Below, in pieces: positions 16,914-24,906 of a stretch of DNA of 64,000 nt. The notes below the pieces were generated by a model, which worked only from the letters and a program-made list of their open reading frames with translations, did not search any database and had not been told where the DNA came from. The translations under genes and the position numbers were made by a program. Each line of letters starts with the position of its first letter. Within the stretch, counting starts at the first letter, position 1. This DNA is from Deltaproteobacteria bacterium (GTDB lineage Bacteria > UBA10199 > GCA-002796325 > JACPFF01). The DNA lies in assembly GCA_016210045.1 (NCBI GenBank), contig JACQUX010000041.1, positions 158,289 to 222,288 on the forward strand, in the 5' to 3' direction.

Positions 16914-17600
16914 ATGAACGAATTGGCCCTTTCCAGTTTGAATCTGACGATCGGCGGCGGCACCGGAACCACCGAGGTCGCCGCAGCGATGAAGATCTTT
17001 TTGTTTCTCACGATCCTCTCGTTGGCCCCGGCCATTCTCCTCACCATGACGTCGTTCACGCGCATCGTCGTGGTGTTGTCGTTCTTGCGCCAGGCGATGG
17101 GCGTTGCGCAATCGCCGCCGAATCAAGTCTTGGTGGGACTCGCGCTGTTCCTGTCGGTCTTCCTGATGGCGCCGGTGTTGAAACAAGTCCACGAGGAGGC
17201 GGTCAGTCCGTTTATGGCCGGACAGATGGACTACAAGGCCGCGCTTGACAAGGCGAGTACGCCGCTCAAACGCTTCATGTTTGCGCAGACGCGGCAGAAA
17301 GACATCGAATTGTTGCTCGAATTGAGCAAAGGCGAGCGTCCAAAAGATCTGTCGGAACTCTCGATGAGCGTCATGATGCCGGCCTTCGTGTTGAGCGAAC
17401 TCAAGACGGCGTTCGAGATCGGATTTCTCATTTATCTCCCGTTCGTGATGATCGACATGGTGGTCGCGATGGTGTTGCTGACGATGGGGATGATGGTCTT
17501 GCCGCCGATCATCGTCTCGCTGCCGTTCAAGATCATGCTCTTTGTGTTGGTGGATGGCTGGAATTTGGTCGTGGGGTCGTTATTGCGGAGTTTTAAATGA
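16914..17600 (+). CDS. fliP: flagellar type III export pore protein FliP
   Basis: A 228-residue polytopic inner membrane protein that forms the export gate with FliQ and FliR. Typical segments are LTMTSFTRIVVVLSFLRQAMG near residue 43, the central loop with YKAALDKASTPLKRFM, and LPFVMIDMVVAMVLLTMGMMVLPP in the C-terminal half. There is no cleavable signal peptide in front, unlike enterobacterial FliP. The start at 16914 lacks a clear ribosome binding site; earlier in-frame codons are encoded by the repeat and look non-native. It overlaps fliQ by ATGA. Confidence 0.95.
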   Translation: MNELALSSLNLTIGGGTGTTEVAAAMKIFLFLTILSLAPAILLTMTSFTRIVVVLSFLRQAMGVAQSPPNQVLVGLALFLSVFLMAPVLKQVHEEAVSPFMAGQMDYKAALDKASTPLKRFMFAQTRQKDIELLLELSKGERPKDLSELSMSVMMPAFVLSELKTAFEIGFLIYLPFVMIDMVVAMVLLTMGMMVLPPIIVSLPFKIMLFVLVDGWNLVVGSLLRSFK

Positions 17601-17863
17601 CTACGCAATTCGTCGTCGATCTGGCGCGCGAAACCATTTTCACGGCACTGTGGGTCGTGGGCCCGTTGATGGCGGTCGGCTTCGTGGTCGGGATGATCGT
17701 CAGCGTGGTCCAAGCCGTGATGCAGTTGCAGGAAGTGACGCTCGGCTTTGTGCCGAAGATCGTCGCGCTGGGGGCCGCGCTAATCGCCTTCGCGCACTGG
17801 ATGCTGGACCAACTGATGCGGTACACGCAATTGTTATTAGGCGGGTTTGATCGGTTATTGTGA
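17597..17863 (+). CDS. fliQ: flagellar export gate protein FliQ
   Basis: An 88-residue protein with two membrane helices, one around GPLMAVGFVVGMIVSVVQAV and one around VALGAALIAFAHWMLDQLM. The loop QLQEVTLGFVPKIV between them is the FliQ signature. It overlaps the fliP stop by four bases (ATGA) and is followed by fliR. Size is normal. Confidence 0.96.
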   Translation: MTTQFVVDLARETIFTALWVVGPLMAVGFVVGMIVSVVQAVMQLQEVTLGFVPKIVALGAALIAFAHWMLDQLMRYTQLLLGGFDRLL

Positions 17864-17896
17864 TCAGTCCTACCCAGAACGGTGAACGGAAGAACG

Positions 17897-18658
17897 ATGC
17901 TGGGACTTGAATCATTATTGCAAATTGCGTTGGCCGCGTGCCGGATCGGCGGCTTGGTGATCGCGATGCCGGTCTTCGGTGCGGGCCCGATCCCGCCGCA
18001 GACGAAATTCCTGTTCACGATTGCGATCGCGGCGATGTTGCATGGGCTGATGCCGCCGGTCCCGCAGGCGCTGTGGGCCGATGAAGGCGCGATGGTCCTC
18101 GTGATCGCCCGCGAACTGGGGATCGGACTGTTAGTCGGCTACTCGGCGCGGCTGCTGTTTTTAGTGGTCAGTATGTCGATGGAATTCGCCGGCCTCCAAA
18201 TGGGGTTCGCTGTGGCCAATCTTTTCGATCCGCAGAACAACACCCAAGTCTCGGTGCTCGGCCAACTCGCCGTGGTGCTCACCGTCCTCTTCTTCTTCGC
18301 GACGAATTTGCATCATGACTTGTTTCGTACCGTGGTCCGGAGTTTTCAAGTGTTGCCGCCGGCCCTCCCCAGCTGGGACGGCGGCAAGCTGGGGGAGCAG
18401 CTCACGCAGTTTCTTAGCATCGCCTTCGGGTTGGCGTTGCGCGTGGCATTGCCGGTACTCGTCACCATGCTGCTGATCAATTTGCTGATGGGCGTTATTT
18501 CCCGCACCGCGCCGCAAATGAATCTCTTTTTCAACGTTTCGTTCATCGTGACCATCGTGACCGGCCTGTTGCTCGTCGCATTGACCTTCCCACGCCTGTT
18601 GCTGATGGTGCGCGGTTTCAACGAACGCATGCTCGCGCATGGATATGGTTTATGGTGA
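17897..18658 (+). CDS. fliR: flagellar export gate protein FliR
   Basis: A 253-residue membrane protein that completes the FliPQR pore. Characteristic segments are RIGGLVIAMPVFGAGPIPPQTKFLF near the start and MEFAGLQMGFAVANLFDP in the middle, with a hydrophobic C-terminal half. I take ATG 17897, with GGAAG upstream, rather than GTG 17882. flhB follows after three bases. Confidence 0.95.
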   Translation: MLGLESLLQIALAACRIGGLVIAMPVFGAGPIPPQTKFLFTIAIAAMLHGLMPPVPQALWADEGAMVLVIARELGIGLLVGYSARLLFLVVSMSMEFAGLQMGFAVANLFDPQNNTQVSVLGQLAVVLTVLFFFATNLHHDLFRTVVRSFQVLPPALPSWDGGKLGEQLTQFLSIAFGLALRVALPVLVTMLLINLLMGVISRTAPQMNLFFNVSFIVTIVTGLLLVALTFPRLLLMVRGFNERMLAHGYGLW

Positions 18659-18661
18659 TGT

Positions 18662-19744
18662 ATGGCGAATGAAACGCAGGACGGACAGGAGAAAACGGAG
18701 CAGCCGTCCGATCGACGGCGCGATGAATATCGCGCCGAAGGTCAGATCGCGCGCAGCGTCGAGGTGACGGCGTTCTTCGGCATCCTCGCCGCGTTCGGTG
18801 CGTGCGCGATGTGGGGACGCATGATCGGGCAGACCTGTCTCGATGCGTTGCGTGGCGCGCTCTTTTTCGATCATGGCGTGAGTTTGGCGTTGGCGGAACC
18901 GTGGTGGCGACAATTCGCGATCCCGATGATCAAAGCCGTGCTGTCGATCGGCGCGACCGTGTTTCTCGTCGTGTTGGCCGGTTCCTGGATGCAAACCGGC
19001 ATCGTCTTCGCGTGGAAGAGTCTGCGCACCAAATGGGAGATGGTGAATCCATTCAGCGGGCTCAAGCGGATGTTCTCCAGTCGCACGGCGGTCCAATTAC
19101 TGAAAAATCTCCTGAAAGTCGGCGTCATCACGTGGCTGGTCTATGGCGAGCTCTCGCAGCGTACCGAAGAGATTGCCGCGATCACGATGATTCCGATGAC
19201 CAGCGCGTTGCTCTGGAGCGTCGCGCTGGTTGCGCGGTTGCTGTTTCGCATCATCATTTTTCTAGCAATCGTCGCGGTCTTGGACTTCGGCTATCAATGG
19301 TGGACGATGCGCAAGCAAATGATGATGAGTCGTCAGGAATTGAAGGAAGAAGTGAAGCAGCAACAAGTCTCGGAGCAAGTCCGCGGGAAACTTCGCAGCG
19401 TCGCCTCGCAGCGGGTCAAGCATATGATTAAGCAAGAGGTGCCGGCGGCGGATGTCGTGATCACCAATCCGACCCATTTCGCCGTGGCGGTGAAATACGA
19501 ACGCGGGTCGGACCGCGCGCCACGCGTCGTGGCGAAGGGGAAAGATTTAGTCGCGGCCTATATCCGCGAAGTGGCGGCGGAGGCGCATGTGCCGCTGTAT
19601 GAATTTCCGGAGTTGGCGCGCACGCTCTACGCGCGCGTGAAGGTGGGCCAAAGTATTCCGGGCGACCTCTATGAAGCGGTAGCGCGGGTCCTCGCGTACA
19701 TTTATCAGATCTATCGTCGACGTTTCGCCAAGTGGATGGTGTAA
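18662..19744 (+). CDS. flhB: flagellar export switch protein FlhB
   Basis: A 360-residue protein with four membrane helices and a cytoplasmic domain. It starts with the conserved charged segment EKTEQPSDRRRDEYRAEGQIARS. The self-cleavage motif NPTH lies at 269-272, in the context VVITNPTHFAVAVKYERG. Cleavage at this site is needed for the switch from hook to filament substrates in known systems. The C-terminal part reaches a KWMV end; the flhA ATG follows the stop codon directly. Confidence 0.97.
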   Translation: MANETQDGQEKTEQPSDRRRDEYRAEGQIARSVEVTAFFGILAAFGACAMWGRMIGQTCLDALRGALFFDHGVSLALAEPWWRQFAIPMIKAVLSIGATVFLVVLAGSWMQTGIVFAWKSLRTKWEMVNPFSGLKRMFSSRTAVQLLKNLLKVGVITWLVYGELSQRTEEIAAITMIPMTSALLWSVALVARLLFRIIIFLAIVAVLDFGYQWWTMRKQMMMSRQELKEEVKQQQVSEQVRGKLRSVASQRVKHMIKQEVPAADVVITNPTHFAVAVKYERGSDRAPRVVAKGKDLVAAYIREVAAEAHVPLYEFPELARTLYARVKVGQSIPGDLYEAVARVLAYIYQIYRRRFAKWMV

Positions 19745-21817
19745 ATGGCTATGCCGAGCACGATGCGCAACATCCTGAAGGAAGGAAGCGACTTAATCCT
19801 GGTCGGCTGCGTCGTCGGCGTCGTTCTGCTGATGGTCATTCCGCTGCCGCCGTTCTTGCTCGATCTCGCGCTGGTCGGTTCGATCGCGCTCTCAATTCTA
19901 TTGCTGCTGGTCGCGTTCTACGCGAATCGCCCGCTCGACTTTTCTGTCTTCCCGGTCATGTTGTTGTTCGCCACGTTGTTGCGGCTCACGTTGAACATCG
20001 CCAGCACGCGGCTGATCTTGCTGCACGGTGCGGAAGGGGAGGCCGCGGCAGGCAATGTCATCCGCGCCTTCGGGTTCTTCGCCGTCAGCGGTAATTATGT
20101 GGTTGGCGTGATCGTCTTCTTGATCCTCATCTTGATCAACTTCGTCGTGATCACGAAGGGCGCTGGCCGCATTGCGGAAGTCGCGGCGCGGTTCACGTTG
20201 GACGCGATGCCCGGCAAGCAGTTGGCGGTCGATGCTGATTTGGCTGCGGGCCTGATCAACGAAGCCGACGCGCGTTCGCGCCGCGAAATGTTGCAACGAG
20301 AAGCGGATTTTTACGGTGCGATGGACGGCGCCTCTAAGTTCGTGCGTGGCGACGCGATCGCGGGCATCGTGATCATGTTAGTGAATATCTTCGGCGGACT
20401 CGTGATTGGCGTCGCGCAGCAAGGCCTCTCGTTCGCCGAGGCCGCGCGCATCTATACCATGCTCACGGTCGGCGATGGCTTGGTCGCGCAATTGCCCGCG
20501 CTGATTGTGTCCACGGCCGCCGGATTGATTGTCACCAAGGTCTCGAAGCAGCAACGCCTCTCCGACGAGATTACGTCGCAAGCGTTCGGTAATTGGCGGC
20601 CGTTGGCGATGGGCGCGGCGATTCTCGGCGTGTTAGGGATGGTCCCCGGACTGCCGTTGTTTCCATTTTTCGTGTTGGCGTCGATGATGGGGTGGCAGAG
20701 TTATCGGATGTGGATGCAACAGAAGGCGACGGCGGCGGCCGCCACGGCGGATGGCGAGACACCGAAGGAAGCGGCAGCGAGCCAAGAACTCACGGTGCCG
20801 CCGCTCGACTTATTGGAAGTGGAAGTTGGCTATGACTTGATCCCGCTGGTCGATCAACGGGCCGGCGGCGAATTCCCGGCGCGCATTGTCGGCGTGCGGC
20901 GCCAATTCGCGAACGAAATGGGGTTGGTCTTGCCGCCGGTCCACATCCGCGACAACTTGCGTCTGAAGCCGAACGAATATCGCTTCTTCTTGAAGGGCGC
21001 AGTCGTTGGGCGCGGCGACATCATGCCGCATCACGCGCTCGCGCTCGATCCCGGCATGACGACGCGGAAGTTGGAGGGGATCCAGACCACCGATCCCGCG
21101 TTTGGGCTGGACGCCCTCTGGATTCCAGAGGCGCAGAAAGAGAGCGCCATCGTCGCCGGCTATACCGTCGTCGATTTGCCCAGCGTGATGGCGACGCATC
21201 TGGTCGAGATTGTGCGCAAGAATCTGTCGGAACTGTTCGGGCGGCAAGAACTGTCGAATTTATTGGAGCAGGCGAAGGCGACGCATCCGAAGGTGGTGTC
21301 GGATCTGAATCCGGAGGTCATTCCGGTCACGACCGTGCTGCGCGTCTTCCAGAACTTGTTGCGCGAACGCGTGTCCATTCGCGACCGGATCACGGTGCTG
21401 GAGACGATCGTCGCCCACCATGCGCACACCAAGGACCCGGAGGAATTGACCGAATATGTGCGCGTGAATCTTGGTCGCGCGATCGCGCAGCAGCACAAGG
21501 CCGCGGACGACACGTTGTACGCGATTACACTCGATCGGACATTGGAAGAACGGTTGGCGAAGTCGGTCACGCATACGCAAAGTGGACCGCAGATTGCGGT
21601 CGATCCGAACATGGCGCGGACCGTGATCGAGCATGTGGGGCGCGAGGTGAAACGTCATGTCGCGAATTCGCAAGCCCCGGTGGTGCTGACGTCGCAGCAG
21701 TTGCGGCCGCATTTGTATCGGCTGTTGGAGCGATTCATCCCGAATCTTGCCGTGCTCGCCCACGGCGAAGTCGCCGGCCACGTCTCAGTCCGGCCACTCG
21801 GGATGGTCGCGGTGTAA
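19745..21817 (+). CDS. flhA: flagellar export gate protein FlhA
   Basis: A 690-residue protein of the FHIPEP family. Eight membrane helices occupy about residues 15-315, with the FHIPEP loop region (FVVITKGAGRIAEVAARFTLDAMPGKQLAVDADL as landmarks at about 132-165). The cytoplasmic domain that binds chaperones and substrates follows to the end (RPLGMVAV). It is the largest export-gate protein and lies between flhB and flhF as in most polar flagellates. Complete and ordinary. Confidence 0.98.
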   Translation: MAMPSTMRNILKEGSDLILVGCVVGVVLLMVIPLPPFLLDLALVGSIALSILLLLVAFYANRPLDFSVFPVMLLFATLLRLTLNIASTRLILLHGAEGEAAAGNVIRAFGFFAVSGNYVVGVIVFLILILINFVVITKGAGRIAEVAARFTLDAMPGKQLAVDADLAAGLINEADARSRREMLQREADFYGAMDGASKFVRGDAIAGIVIMLVNIFGGLVIGVAQQGLSFAEAARIYTMLTVGDGLVAQLPALIVSTAAGLIVTKVSKQQRLSDEITSQAFGNWRPLAMGAAILGVLGMVPGLPLFPFFVLASMMGWQSYRMWMQQKATAAAATADGETPKEAAASQELTVPPLDLLEVEVGYDLIPLVDQRAGGEFPARIVGVRRQFANEMGLVLPPVHIRDNLRLKPNEYRFFLKGAVVGRGDIMPHHALALDPGMTTRKLEGIQTTDPAFGLDALWIPEAQKESAIVAGYTVVDLPSVMATHLVEIVRKNLSELFGRQELSNLLEQAKATHPKVVSDLNPEVIPVTTVLRVFQNLLRERVSIRDRITVLETIVAHHAHTKDPEELTEYVRVNLGRAIAQQHKAADDTLYAITLDRTLEERLAKSVTHTQSGPQIAVDPNMARTVIEHVGREVKRHVANSQAPVVLTSQQLRPHLYRLLERFIPNLAVLAHGEVAGHVSVRPLGMVAV

Positions 21818-21835
21818 GGGAAAAAAGGAGGCCCC

Positions 21836-23164
21836 ATGCGTCTGAAAACCTATACCGTCGACACGCTGTCCGAGGCGGTGGACATGATCAAGCGCGAGCT
21901 GGGTCCGGAGGCCGTGATCCTCAATACGCGCAAGGTGGAGGGGACCGGCCGGTGGTGGTTGCGGGAACGACCGCGGCTGGAAGTCACGGCCGCTGTCGAT
22001 GTGAATCCCGCCGCGCTGCAAGCCGGCGCACCGCCGACGCGAACCGTCGAGCCGGGGCGCTTGTTGCAACGGCTGACCGAAGATCAAATCAAACCGGTTC
22101 ATGACGAGCTGAAGACGATTCGCGAATTCCTCGTCAAGATGTCGGAACAAAAACCGTCCTATGCAGAACATCGGCAAGAGCCGGCCGTGACCCAATCCGC
22201 AGATGCCGCGATCGTGCATGCGCCGCCGGCGGAAGAGACCGAGGAGGTCTCGGAGACCGAGTCGTCCTCCACGCCCGCCGCCACGCGGCCAACGCGGCAC
22301 GCCTCGCATGAACGCATGGTGACGAATCACGCGATCGTCGAACTCTCGCGCACGCTGCTGTGGCACCAAGTCGATCCGCAATTGGTTGAACAATTGGCCG
22401 ATGAATTGGTCGACCGCAATATTCCCGCAGCCATCGACGTGCTGAAAGAACATGCGGCGGTCTGGTTGCAAGAACGGATTCCGGAGCGATTGCCGATTAC
22501 GGCGGGTGGCGGCGAGCGGATCATTACGGTCATCGGGCCGACCGGATCGGGCAAGACGACGACGTTGGTCAAGCTGGCGAGTCAGCACGTGCTGGAACGG
22601 AAGCGTTCCGTTGCATTCATTACATTGGATCATTTTCGGATCGGCGCCGAAGAACAATTGCGTAAATACGCCGATATTTTGCAGGTGCCCTGCGAATTGG
22701 CGACCGATACGCTGCATTTGCGTCGCTTGATCGAACGTTTCAAGGACACTGATCTGATCCTGATCGACACCACGGGCCGTTCGCCGCAGGATCTGGAAGG
22801 ATTGAAACGGATTCAGCAAAGCCTGGAAGCGATCGGACCCGCGTGGCGCGCGCTGTGCCTGCCTGCCGCGCTGCATGGCGCGGACTTAGGCCACATGATG
22901 GCCCAGTTCGCGCTCGTTGGGTACAATCGGCTGATCATGACGAAGCTTGACGAAGCGGCCAGTTTTGGGGCCTTGTTCAACGCGACTGTACGGAGCCGCG
23001 TCCCGTTGGCCTATTTCACCACCGGACAGCGCGTGCCGGAAGATATCGAAGTCGCGAGTTGCGAGCGCATCCTCGATTGCTTGCTCAACTTCTCCGGCCA
23101 ATTCCCGGTGCCGCTGACGTCGGATGGTGACGCGGAGCGGACGATGCAACCCACAATGATCTAG
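21836..23164 (+). CDS. flhF: flagellar biosynthesis GTPase FlhF
   Basis: A 442-residue SRP-type GTPase that places the flagellum at the pole. The N-terminal part begins MRLKTYTVDTLSEAVDMIKRELGPEAVIL, a typical FlhF B-domain start. The NG domain has the P-loop GPTGSGKTTT at about 234-243, then ITLDHFRIGAEEQLRKYA and DTTGRSPQD. A strong AAAGGAGG precedes the ATG. It pairs with flhG downstream, implying controlled number and position of flagella. Confidence 0.96.
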   Translation: MRLKTYTVDTLSEAVDMIKRELGPEAVILNTRKVEGTGRWWLRERPRLEVTAAVDVNPAALQAGAPPTRTVEPGRLLQRLTEDQIKPVHDELKTIREFLVKMSEQKPSYAEHRQEPAVTQSADAAIVHAPPAEETEEVSETESSSTPAATRPTRHASHERMVTNHAIVELSRTLLWHQVDPQLVEQLADELVDRNIPAAIDVLKEHAAVWLQERIPERLPITAGGGERIITVIGPTGSGKTTTLVKLASQHVLERKRSVAFITLDHFRIGAEEQLRKYADILQVPCELATDTLHLRRLIERFKDTDLILIDTTGRSPQDLEGLKRIQQSLEAIGPAWRALCLPAALHGADLGHMMAQFALVGYNRLIMTKLDEAASFGALFNATVRSRVPLAYFTTGQRVPEDIEVASCERILDCLLNFSGQFPVPLTSDGDAERTMQPTMI

Positions 23165-23187
23165 TGCCACGAGAGAGGGAATGAGCC

Positions 23188-24090
23188 ATGACAGACACGA
23201 CAGACCAGGCAGCCGGATTGCGCGATCGGGTGGAACCGACGGGGACGGCGCCGCGGCGTCAAGTCCCGGTTTTGGCCATCGCCAGCGGCAAGGGCGGCGT
23301 CGGCAAGAGTAATATCGCCGTCAACCTTTCCTGCCAATTGGCCAAATTAGGGAAACGCGTACTGCTGTTCGACGCCGATTTCGGGTTGGGGAACACCGAC
23401 ATCCTGCTCGGGATCCCGGCGCGCTACACCTTGGCGGAAGTCGTGTTGGAAGGGCGCCGTTTGGAGGAAATCGCGCTCCATTTAGAAAGCGGCGTCACAT
23501 TGATTCCGGCCGGCTCCGGCGAATTTTCGCTCGCGAATGCGGAAACGATGCTGCTCGAAGGGATCTTTTTCGAATTGGAACGCTTCATTGCGCGTTACGA
23601 TATCGTGATCGTCGACACCGGCGCCGGAATCGGTCAACGCGTGCGCGATACGCTGCTCTTCAGCGACCAAATCGCGATCATCACGACGCCAGATCCGGCC
23701 TCGCTCACCGACAGTTACGCCACGGTGAAAATGGTCGCGCAGCGCGATCCGGCCAAACCGTTCGCCGTGATCGTGAATATGGCCGATCGCCCGTCGCAAG
23801 CGGAAGCCACATTTGCGCAACTGGCGCGCGTGGCGAAAAAATATTTGAATCTCACGTTGGAATCGTGGGGCGGTATTCCCAACGACGAACGCGTAGCCGC
23901 AGCGATCCGGCGTCAGAAGGCGGTGACGGAATGTTTCCCGAACACCCCGGCGAGTGTGGCGATCGGCAAGATCGCAGCGAAGATCGTGAATAAACCGTTC
24001 GTACAAGGCGGAGGCGGCAGCGGCGTACGGGGATTCCTGCGCCAATTCTTTCGCCAACGAGAAGAGGGACGCGTTGCGGTCACGGTGTGA
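23188..24090 (+). CDS. flhG: flagellar number regulator FlhG (FleN/YlxH), MinD-like ATPase
   Basis: A 300-residue ParA/MinD-family ATPase. The deviant Walker A SGKGGVGKSN is at about 33-42, followed by FDADFGLGNTDILLG and IVIVDTGAGIG. FlhG limits flagellar number by acting on FlhF and, in some species, on the sigma-54 activator. The N-terminal segment before the ATPase domain is short (about 25 residues). The gene is followed by fliA after 15 bases. Confidence 0.95.
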   Translation: MTDTTDQAAGLRDRVEPTGTAPRRQVPVLAIASGKGGVGKSNIAVNLSCQLAKLGKRVLLFDADFGLGNTDILLGIPARYTLAEVVLEGRRLEEIALHLESGVTLIPAGSGEFSLANAETMLLEGIFFELERFIARYDIVIVDTGAGIGQRVRDTLLFSDQIAIITTPDPASLTDSYATVKMVAQRDPAKPFAVIVNMADRPSQAEATFAQLARVAKKYLNLTLESWGGIPNDERVAAAIRRQKAVTECFPNTPASVAIGKIAAKIVNKPFVQGGGGSGVRGFLRQFFRQREEGRVAVTV

Positions 24091-24105
24091 TCGCGCGGCA
24101 TACGC

Positions 24106-24906
24106 ATGATTCCGTACGCACAAACAACCTATCAGGAGCCGGTGCCGCCGCCGGCGCCACTGACGACCGTGGAACAAGGCCGTGTCGTCGGCCATCTGAA
24201 GATCGTCAAATGGACGGTGCATCGGATCGTCGAACGGCTGCCGACGCATGTCGATCCGGACGATTTAATGCACAGCGGAATCCTTGGACTGATCGACGCC
24301 GTACAACGCTTTCAATGGGGCCGCGAGCGGGAAGCGGAAGAATTCCGCGCGTACGCGGAGTGCCGGGTGCGCGGCCGTGTGATGGATGAATTGCGGCGTC
24401 TGGATGTGTTGCCGCGATCGGCCCGTGAGAAGGTCAAATTTTTTAAACGTGGCGTCGAACATTTACGCCAAGAGTTGAAGCGGGAGCCAACGGAGTTGGA
24501 AGTTTCCACCCAACTTGGTGTGGATATCGAAACCTGTCAAAAATGGCGCGCGGAGGCGAATCTCGGCCAGCAAATCCCATTCGATGGGCTGCAAGGCGGC
24601 GATTCGTTGCAAGGATTCTTGCAGCAAATCTTGGCCATCAGCGATCCGGATACGCCGGAGGCGTTGGTGCATATCGAAGAAGTGAAGCGGATTTTGACCG
24701 AAGAAATCGACAAGCTCACGGAACGCGAGCGGCAAGTCATCAGCTTGTATTATTACGAAGAGATGACGCTCAAAGAAATCGGGATGGTCCTGTCGGTCTC
24801 CGAATCGCGTATTTCGCAAGTGCGGTCGCAAGCCATCACGAAGTTGATGAAACGGTTGCGCGCGGTGTTCGGCGCCGACGCCGAGAGCGAGGTGACGGAA
24901 CTATGA
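24106..24906 (+). CDS. fliA: RNA polymerase sigma factor FliA (sigma-28)
   Basis: A 266-residue group 3 sigma factor. Regions 2 (LMHSGILGLIDAVQRF, FRAYAECRVRGRVMDELRRLD), 3 (LKREPTELEVSTQLG) and 4 (LTERERQVISLYYYEEMTLKEIG, then VSESRISQVRSQAI) are all present. It should read late flagellar genes such as fliC; a candidate FliA-type site lies upstream of fliC at 43590-43617. No flgM anti-sigma gene is in the window. The stop overlaps the start of a glycosyltransferase gene (ATGA), so the glycosylation genes are coupled to this operon. Confidence 0.96.
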   Translation: MIPYAQTTYQEPVPPPAPLTTVEQGRVVGHLKIVKWTVHRIVERLPTHVDPDDLMHSGILGLIDAVQRFQWGREREAEEFRAYAECRVRGRVMDELRRLDVLPRSAREKVKFFKRGVEHLRQELKREPTELEVSTQLGVDIETCQKWRAEANLGQQIPFDGLQGGDSLQGFLQQILAISDPDTPEALVHIEEVKRILTEEIDKLTERERQVISLYYYEEMTLKEIGMVLSVSESRISQVRSQAITKLMKRLRAVFGADAESEVTEL